From NCBI RefSeq assembly GCF_024756255.1, contig NZ_JANUHB010000001.1:1240001-1304000 (forward strand): DNA of 64,000 nucleotides. The letters run 5' to 3'. The DNA is from Massilia agilis (lineage in GTDB: Bacteria > Pseudomonadota > Gammaproteobacteria > Burkholderiales > Burkholderiaceae_D). A program made the translations under genes and the position numbers. The notes under the pieces are model-generated. The model was given only the letters and a program-made list of their open reading frames with translations, was not told the origin of the DNA and did no database searches. This document shows, in pieces, positions 59,968-64,000 of this stretch; positions within the stretch are counted from its first letter, which is position 1; each line of letters opens with the position of its first letter.

Positions 59968-60672
59968 TGAATAATGGGAGGAGGATCAAGCGTGCATAGT
60001 TCAGCCCGCTATGTTACCCGATAGGCTTGCGAAGGGGAAATTTTGGGGGAGCTTTAGTTTCGAAAGCCCCTCACATGGGGTAAGTTTCGGCACATTTACC
60101 ACAGGCTGGCATGAATGGCTTGCATAAAAAACTTATTCCTTGCCAGTGTTGCCACGATCTCCTAAGCGACTGATTTTTAACGAAACTTCAAGAAACGGGA
60201 CGCGAGTAGTTTCTAACAAATGTTCATTTATTGGAAGTCAATTGTTCTTCCGCCATTCTTATCTTTTAATCGCATGAGTTACATTTGGTGAGAATATGCC
60301 GGATGCGCTCGTCTATTTGCATGCGAGCCGGGCAAAAGTTAGCAAGCAGGCAGTCAGCCACAGGTTTTAGCAACCCTTGTGATGCTGAGGTTACGCGCTG
60401 CTGCGGCGGCAAGACACCCCTCTTGAGCGCGTGGGTTGCAGGGATCGCGGTGGTATCGAGCGTCGCCAGAGCGGTGGGAACTCGGCTGCCGGATCCACTA
60501 GCGGAAATGGAAATCGCGCGCCGGCGTCAAAGGAACCAGGTCACGCAACATGAACTTGGCCACCTTCCGTTGTGACATCGATGGCTCAAGGCCGGGCTAT
60601 TCTTCTGCAGGTTGAACGCGTGGGCAGAATCTGCCCACCCTACATCAGCTACGCCAGCGGCATTCGCGGCAG
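59968..60672. other. 705-bp intergenic region upstream of the glycan locus
   Basis: The first 300 bp are AT-rich compared with the surroundings and must hold the glycan-locus promoter. TTGACT occurs on the minus strand near 60235, but its -10 partner is poor. A CCCC-TCACAT-GGGG hairpin is at 60067-60080. The next 300 bp (60285-60600) are GC-rich with only short open frames, none with a recognisable product. A GTAGGGTGGGC repeat lies at 60615-60644. No JUMPstart/ops element was seen. Confidence 0.5.
60615..60644. repeat. GTAGGGTGGGC repeat, single copy
   Basis: One copy in the orientation GAACGCGTGGGC-AGAATCT-GCCCACCCTAC, internally palindromic. It lies 28 bp beyond the rsuA stop on the minus strand and could act as its terminator hairpin. 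Confidence 0.85.
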
Positions 60673-61386
60673 TCAAGGGACCAGCAGGTCCAGCTGCGAC
60701 TGGTCCAGGTAGCACCACTGGCCTTCCTTGATGCCGAGCGAGTCCAGTGTCAGCCCGCCGATCTGCGAGCGGTGCAGCGCCGTGCAGTGGTTGCCGGCCG
60801 CCGCCAGCATGCGCTTGACCTGGTGATACTTGCCCTGCTCCAGCACGATCTCGAGCTGGTGCTCGCCCCGCTGCACGCAGGTAACGGCCGCCAGCGGCGC
60901 CGGCTCATCGTGCAGCTGCACCCCGGCCAGCAGCTGTTCAACCAGCGCCGGCGTTACCGGCTCGGCCGTGGTGGCCTGGTACACCTTGGGCACGTGCCGC
61001 TTCGGCGACGATTGGGCATGAATGAAGGCGCCGTCGTCGGACATCAGCAGCAAACCGGTGGTGTCGTGGTCGAGTCGCCCGACCGGCTGGACCTCGCGCC
61101 AGGTGAACTGCTCCGGCAGCAGGGTCAGCACGGCCGGGTGGTGGCTCGGCTTGCGCGAGCATTCGTAGCCTGCGGGTTTGTTGAGGGCGATATAGAGCCG
61201 CTCGCGGTACGGCCAATCCTCGTCGAACACGGTCAGCACCAGGCCGTCGGTCTCGACCACCGCCTTGTAGTTGTCTTCCACCTCGCCATTGATCGCGACG
61301 TCGCCGTCTTCGATCAGCGCGCGGCAATACTTTCTGCTGCCGAAGCCCTGCGATTGCAGGATCCGGTCAAGGGATAATTTGCTCAT
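60673..61386 (-). CDS. rsuA: 16S rRNA pseudouridine(516) synthase RsuA
   Basis: 237 residues. An S4-type RNA-binding domain is at 1-60 (LDRILQSQGFGSRKYCRALIEDGDVAING in part). The catalytic domain has the aspartate in VGRLDHDTTGLLLMS, then KVYQAT and GKYHQVKRMLAAAGN. The RLDHDTTGLLL form separates the RsuA/RluB/E/F family from RluA, and the length and overall pattern fit RsuA. It stands alone, with the glycan locus downstream and a divergent small gene upstream. Confidence 0.93.
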   Translation of the reverse strand: MSKLSLDRILQSQGFGSRKYCRALIEDGDVAINGEVEDNYKAVVETDGLVLTVFDEDWPYRERLYIALNKPAGYECSRKPSHHPAVLTLLPEQFTWREVQPVGRLDHDTTGLLLMSDDGAFIHAQSSPKRHVPKVYQATTAEPVTPALVEQLLAGVQLHDEPAPLAAVTCVQRGEHQLEIVLEQGKYHQVKRMLAAAGNHCTALHRSQIGGLTLDSLGIKEGQWCYLDQSQLDLLVP

Positions 61387-61469
61387 GGGGCGAGACTGTA
61401 ACAGAACGGCCGCACTCCCGAAAGTGATAAAAATGGCAAGAATAGGCTGAGTTCGTGTCTTGCACTCGT

Positions 61470-61510
61470 TTGATTTATCTCAAGCATCAGAATCTTCCTA
61501 TTGATACACT
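61470..61510 (+). promoter_or_regulatory. FNR/Anr-like class II promoter
   Basis: TTGATTTATCTCAA (61470-61483) matches the FNR/Anr box TTGAT-N4-ATCAA at nine of ten fixed positions. TACACT (61505-61510) fits a -10 element. A start near 61517 would put the box centre at about -41, the class II spacing. The gene at 61600 follows about 80 nt later. This predicts activation under low oxygen. Confidence 0.6.
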
Positions 61511-61599
61511 GAAATTCAAGTAGGAATCGGACTAACGGTGTGTGCCTTTGACTACTCATCGTTAGGATTTCAGTCAACCCCAACAATAAGAGGACCAAG

Positions 61600-61887
61600 A
61601 TGCAAACTGTGAAGGATCAGCAATCAAACGTCGAAGAACGCAAGACTATTGCTCGTGAACAGTCTGCCTTGTTTCCCACCCGGCTCGCGCTGGCCCGCTG
61701 GATGAGCGGCGCGGATCTCCCCCACCTTCACCATGCCCACCCACCGCTGCGGGCGGCATGGCTGGCCCAGGCCCAGCGCGACTTCCAGGCGTGGCTGGAC
61801 GGGGGCGGCTTTGTTCAGCACGATGGTGCGGCGAATGAACCCAAGGCTTCCCCGGATGGGCATTCGGCCGAAACCTGGGCCATTTGA
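61600..61887 (+). CDS. Small hypothetical protein behind an FNR-like box
   Basis: 95 residues; no family recognised. AAGAGGA (61588-61594) lies 5 nt before the ATG, so the start is well supported. It is polar at both ends with a helical, Ala/Trp/Leu-rich middle (LALARWMSGADLPHLHHAHPPLRAAWLAQAQRDFQAWL in part), no signal peptide and no membrane segment. The cluster of His residues (HLHHAH) could bind metal. It stands alone; regulation by oxygen is suggested by the upstream site. Confidence 0.65.
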   Translation: MQTVKDQQSNVEERKTIAREQSALFPTRLALARWMSGADLPHLHHAHPPLRAAWLAQAQRDFQAWLDGGGFVQHDGAANEPKASPDGHSAETWAI

Positions 61888-61939
61888 GTATATCCTGGTG
61901 CTATCTCGGCTGTTTCGTTCTATCTTCGTGCAGGTTCAG

Positions 61940-61969
61940 CATGGATCCCGGCGTTCGCCGGGATGACGG
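61940..61969. repeat. dRS3-like palindromic repeat
   Basis: CATGGATCCCGGCGTTCGCC then GGGATGACGG, the same layout as the copies at 1762-1865. It lies 52 bp after the small hypothetical gene. Confidence 0.8.
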
Positions 61970-62016
61970 TTTTGGGGCAAACGACTGGCGGTCAGGCAGC
62001 GTTGTTGCAAGCGCGG

Positions 62017-62046
62017 CATGGGTCCCCGCCTTCGCGGGGACGACGG
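62017..62046. repeat. dRS3-like palindromic repeat
   Basis: CATGGGTCCCCGCCTTCGCG then GGGACGACGG, nearly identical to the flgE-flgF copies, in the same orientation as the copy at 61940 and 47 bp after it. Confidence 0.82.
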
Positions 62047-62129
62047 TGCTTGGGTATCAGGCAAGTTCCTGCGAGGCCATGCGCGAGTGACCATGGCGCC
62101 CCCCCAGCAATCCACCTTTCCCCTGAAAC

Positions 62130-62157
62130 GAAAACGACGGCTTGCGCCGTCGTTTTC
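62130..62157. terminator. 12-bp-stem terminator hairpin, end of the candidate small RNA
   Basis: GAAAACGACGGC (62130-62141), loop TTGC and GCCGTCGTTTTC (62146-62157). Read on the minus strand, the stem ends in TTTTC followed by GTTTC, so it would end the candidate small RNA. Because the stem carries A-tract/T-tract at both ends, it can act in both directions. Confidence 0.8.
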
Positions 62158-62289
62158 TATTCCCCGAGGGAATTTTGCTGAGGAATTGAATTCTCTCGAT
62201 CCGCACCGCACGGGGTGCGTCCTGTAGTCCGTTTCCGAAACGGATGAGAAGAGGCTGAGGTTCTGTTTCGTCTCCTTGAAAGGCCTACA
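62130..62289 (-). ncRNA. Candidate small RNA downstream of sppA
   Basis: On the minus strand a strong promoter (62296-62323) would start transcription near 62289, and a 12-bp terminator hairpin ends at 62130, giving about 160 nt. No open frame with a ribosome-binding site and start codon fits between them. Hairpins are visible: CCGTTT-CGG-AAACGG (62230-62245 region) and GCACCCCGTGCGGTGC just after it. It lies between the sppA stop and the repeats at 62017. It does not look like 6S RNA, tmRNA, RNase P RNA or SRP RNA. Its identity is unknown. Confidence 0.55.
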
Positions 62290-62295
62290 CCTCTA

Positions 62296-62323
62296 AATAT
62301 AGAACGGGTGCACAAACTTTCAA
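62296..62323 (-). promoter_or_regulatory. Sigma-70 promoter for the candidate small RNA
   Basis: On the minus strand TTGAAA (62323-62318), a 16-bp spacer and TATATT (62301-62296) each match the sigma-70 hexamers at five of six positions. It begins 18 bp after the sppA stop codon and points away from sppA into a region without a gene. Confidence 0.7.
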
Positions 62324-62340
62324 GGGGATATTGATAAACC

Positions 62341-63336
62341 TCAGCGAACTTTCGGAACGGCGCCGTGGTAAATGGACTGGACCGCCCCGCTGCCGACCGA
62401 CGCGCCGAACTTCTTCAGCACCCGCTCGGGCAGGCCTTCGCGCGAGGTGTAGTCCACGATGTCCTCGGCCTTGACGATGTCGCGCGCCACCGTGTCCACC
62501 GTGCCGAAGCCATCGGCCAGGCCCATCTCGACGGCCTTGGCGCCGGTCCAGTACAGGCCGGAGAAGATCTCGGGGGTCTCCTTCAGGCGCTTGCCACGGC
62601 CGGCGCGCACCACGTCGATGAATTGCTGGTGAATCTCGTCGAGCATTTCCTGGGCGTGTGCTTTCTGCTTGTCCGACTGCGGGCTGAACGGGTCGAGGAA
62701 GCCCTTGTTCGCCCCGGCCGTCAGCAGGCGGCGCTCCACGCCCAGCTTTTCCATGGCGCCGGTGAAGCCGAAGCCGTCCATCAGCACGCCCACCGAGCCG
62801 ACGATGCTGGCCTTGTTAACATAGATCTTGTCGGCCGCCGCCGCGATGTAATACCCGCCCGAGGCACAGATCTCGTCCACCACCACGTACAGCGGCTTGT
62901 TCGGGTAGCCCTTCTTGAGGCGATTGATCTCGTCCACGATGATGCCGGCCTGCACCGGGCTGCCGCCGGGGCTGTTGACACGCAGGACAACGGCTGCCGA
63001 GCCGGCGTCGGCAAACGCCTTGTCCAGCGAGGGCACCACGTTGTCGGCCGAGCCGCTGCCGTCGGTGTCGATGGTACCGTCGATTTCGATCAGCGCGGTG
63101 TGGCGGCCGAGCGACTCGACGTCTGCCCCACCCAGGTCGAAATAGGTCCAGATGGCAAACACCGCCAGCGCCAGGACGCTCAGGCGGAAAAAGATGCTCC
63201 AGCGGCGCGCCGCGCGCTGCTCCTTGATCGTGGCGAAGACCAGCTTTTCGAGCGTGTCGCGCTCCCAGTTGGCAATGCTTGGCTCCTTGGCCAGCCGGCT
63301 GTCGTTGGGATTGTCCTTGCTGATGTCGTCGCTCAT
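62341..63336 (-). CDS. sppA: Signal peptide peptidase SppA (S49 family, short form)
   Basis: 331 residues, the short form with one protease domain. A cytoplasmic N-terminus of about 50 residues is followed by one membrane helix (FFRLSVLALAVFAIWTYF). The S49 domain has VVLRVNSPGGSPVQAG, the nucleophile Ser in DEICASGGYYIA, and GSVGVLMDGFGFTGAMEKLGV with GANKGFLDPFSPQS bearing the usual Lys region. It cleaves leftover signal peptides in the membrane. It follows the Rieske gene by 181 bp, a gap filled by two repeats. Confidence 0.94.
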   Translation of the reverse strand: MSDDISKDNPNDSRLAKEPSIANWERDTLEKLVFATIKEQRAARRWSIFFRLSVLALAVFAIWTYFDLGGADVESLGRHTALIEIDGTIDTDGSGSADNVVPSLDKAFADAGSAAVVLRVNSPGGSPVQAGIIVDEINRLKKGYPNKPLYVVVDEICASGGYYIAAAADKIYVNKASIVGSVGVLMDGFGFTGAMEKLGVERRLLTAGANKGFLDPFSPQSDKQKAHAQEMLDEIHQQFIDVVRAGRGKRLKETPEIFSGLYWTGAKAVEMGLADGFGTVDTVARDIVKAEDIVDYTSREGLPERVLKKFGASVGSGAVQSIYHGAVPKVR

Positions 63337-63433
63337 AACTTGTTCGTTCTATTCAGGTGGCACTGCTTGCCTGGCAGCTGCACTCGTAGGGGGCGTTCAG
63401 CTGCCGATGCCCCGGGGCAGGTACGCGCTGGTT

Positions 63434-63517
63434 GGACGCGTGGGAGGGGGACCCGCCCACCCTACGCGGGTTTCCGCAGTCGCCTGTCCCCGCGTGGGCA
63501 CAAGTGCCCACCCTACG
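63434..63517. repeat. Two GTAGGGTGGGC repeats in tandem
   Basis: Copies at 63434-63466 and 63491-63517 have the same orientation (GCGTGGG...CCCACCCTACG), unlike the inverted pairs elsewhere. The second ends directly against the Rieske gene stop codon. Each is internally palindromic. Confidence 0.87.
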
Positions 63518-63883
63518 TTACGGTCCTGGCGGCCGGATGTGCTCGTCCGGCTGCCAGTAAATCTTGTTGTCCACTTCGCGCACCGGGATCGGCCGCAAGC
63601 GCCCTCCGGTACACGGCCCGCCCATGCAGCGCCCGCTGTCCGGCTGGTAGATTGCCCCGTGCGTCGAGCACATCAGGTACAGCCCGCTCGACTCGAAGAA
63701 CTCGCCTTGAAACCAGTCAAGCTCGATCGGCACGTGCGCGCAGCGGTTCAGGTAGGCGTACGGCTGGCCGCCGTAGCGCACCACGAAGCCGGTCGCCGCG
63801 TCGCCAAACGCCACCACCGGAAAGCGCACGCCCTTGCCGCCCTCCTCCACCGCCGCGGAATCGCAGATCAGCACTTCTTCCAT
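63518..63883 (-). CDS. Rieske [2Fe-2S] domain protein
   Basis: 121 residues from the ATG at 63883 (MEEVLICDSAAVEEGG), which shares one base with the upstream stop (TGATG); a longer open frame is rejected. The two cluster-binding boxes are CAHVPIELDW (C-x-H) and CSTHGAIYQ (C-x2-H), the layout of small soluble ferredoxin-like Rieske proteins. Redox partner unknown. It is coupled to a HAD phosphatase gene and followed by sppA, an arrangement I recall from Burkholderiales next to rluC. Confidence 0.92.
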   Translation of the reverse strand: MEEVLICDSAAVEEGGKGVRFPVVAFGDAATGFVVRYGGQPYAYLNRCAHVPIELDWFQGEFFESSGLYLMCSTHGAIYQPDSGRCMGGPCTGGRLRPIPVREVDNKIYWQPDEHIRPPGP

Positions 63884-64000
63884 CACGCGTTCTCGTGCAG
63901 CCACTGGTGCAGCTCGGCCACGGTCTTGGCCGAGAACGCCGGCTTGCATGCCTCTAATTGATGCACCGGATGGGCGCCGTACTCGACCGCCACGCCGACC
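63883..64000 (-). CDS. HAD-superfamily phosphatase, C-terminal end (runs off the window)
   Basis: The last 38 codons before the TGA at 63885-63883 are present. The translation has VGVAVEYGAH followed by KPAFSAKTVAELHQWLHENA. The late segment (gene-final AVEYGA..., KPA..., EL..WL) matches the end of phosphoglycolate-phosphatase-like HAD proteins, where the final part forms the last strand and helix. The catalytic DxD motif is outside the window. Its stop overlaps the Rieske start by one base. Confidence 0.75.
   Translation of the reverse strand, partial: VGVAVEYGAHPVHQLEACKPAFSAKTVAELHQWLHENA

Noticed and set aside
60107..60125. Sigma-54-like TGGCAT...TTGCAT upstream of the wza-type gene
   Set aside because: The GG-to-GC distance is 2 nt too long for sigma-54, and it points away from the glycan locus with no gene in that direction.
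60285..60575. A 96-codon plus-strand open frame
   Set aside because: It has no ribosome-binding site and a Cys/Arg-rich, family-less translation. Other frames in the area are equally unconvincing.
59968..60672. JUMPstart/ops antitermination element expected before a long polysaccharide operon
   Set aside because: No GGCGGTAG on the minus strand was found upstream of the first gene.
61936..62211. A minus-strand open frame through the repeats and the terminator hairpin
   Set aside because: It reads through two palindromic repeats and a 12-bp terminator stem, starts at a GTG without a ribosome-binding site and has no family features.
62130..62289. 6S RNA, tmRNA, RNase P RNA or SRP RNA at the candidate small RNA
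   Set aside because: The characteristic cores of these RNAs are missing and the 3' end is a strong terminator hairpin, so only an unnamed candidate is reported.
1..64000. CRISPR arrays, tRNA or rRNA genes, prophage or intact insertion sequences
   Set aside because: No direct-repeat/spacer arrays, cloverleaf-like sequences, rRNA segments, integrases or transposases were recognised. The recurrent sequences are short palindromic intergenic repeats.

Overview
The window comes from a GC-rich betaproteobacterium, most likely an Oxalobacteraceae member of the Massilia/Duganella/Janthinobacterium type. This is inferred from the flagellar gene order, the MotC/MotD stator pair next to fliA, the HAD-Rieske-SppA gene order at the right edge and the abundant GTAGGGTGGGC intergenic repeats. 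No sequence search was run. Nearly all genes are on the minus strand.

Region 1 (1-6.8 kb) is a flagellar rod/hook cluster. flgB-C-D-E-F-G and the start of flgH lie on the minus strand. flgA, flgM and flgN lie on the plus strand, with a near-consensus FliA (sigma-28) promoter in front of flgM. Region 2 (6.9-12.0 kb) holds two composite c-di-GMP proteins, one with a membrane sensor and a degenerate GGNEF site, the other with a globin sensor. Region 3 (12.3-26.0 kb) reads flhB-flhA-[hldD]-flhF-flhG-fliA-motC-motD, followed by a four-PAS histidine kinase and a NarL-type response regulator. The heptose epimerase gene hldD sits inside this flagellar run with repeats on both sides, and FlhG has lost its P-loop signature.

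Region 4 (26.3-30.2 kb) has a small Ala/Gly-rich secreted protein, a rare-looking fusion of a YjbH-type outer-membrane protein with a PAP2 phosphatase, and a small membrane ORF. Region 5 (30.3-60.0 kb) is a 28-gene minus-strand glycan locus. It has an outer-membrane exporter (Wza type) and a kinase-less chain-length protein. A legionaminic-acid pathway follows (legB, legC, legG, legI, legF, a LegH candidate, ptmA/ptmE and a PtmF-like gene), with extra tailoring genes (PIG-L deacetylase, GNAT, SGNH hydrolase, two more Gfo/Idh oxidoreductases). Then come Wzx, Wzy, an HP-motif putative glycosyltransferase and an acetamidino-forming set (WbpG/HisH/HisF-like). The locus ends with the UDP-L-FucNAc set (FnlA/B/C), WbuB, WbuC and a WecA-family initiating transferase. 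The three recognisable transferases (WecA type, WbuB, HP-motif protein) would suit a trisaccharide repeat of HexNAc, L-FucNAc and a possibly amidinated legionaminic acid; this is inference.

Region 6 (60-64 kb) has rsuA, a small ORF behind an FNR/Anr-like class II promoter, a candidate intergenic small RNA with its own promoter and terminator, sppA, a Rieske protein and the end of a HAD hydrolase. Two families of palindromic intergenic repeats recur through the window. No rRNA, tRNA, CRISPR array, intact insertion sequence or prophage was recognised.
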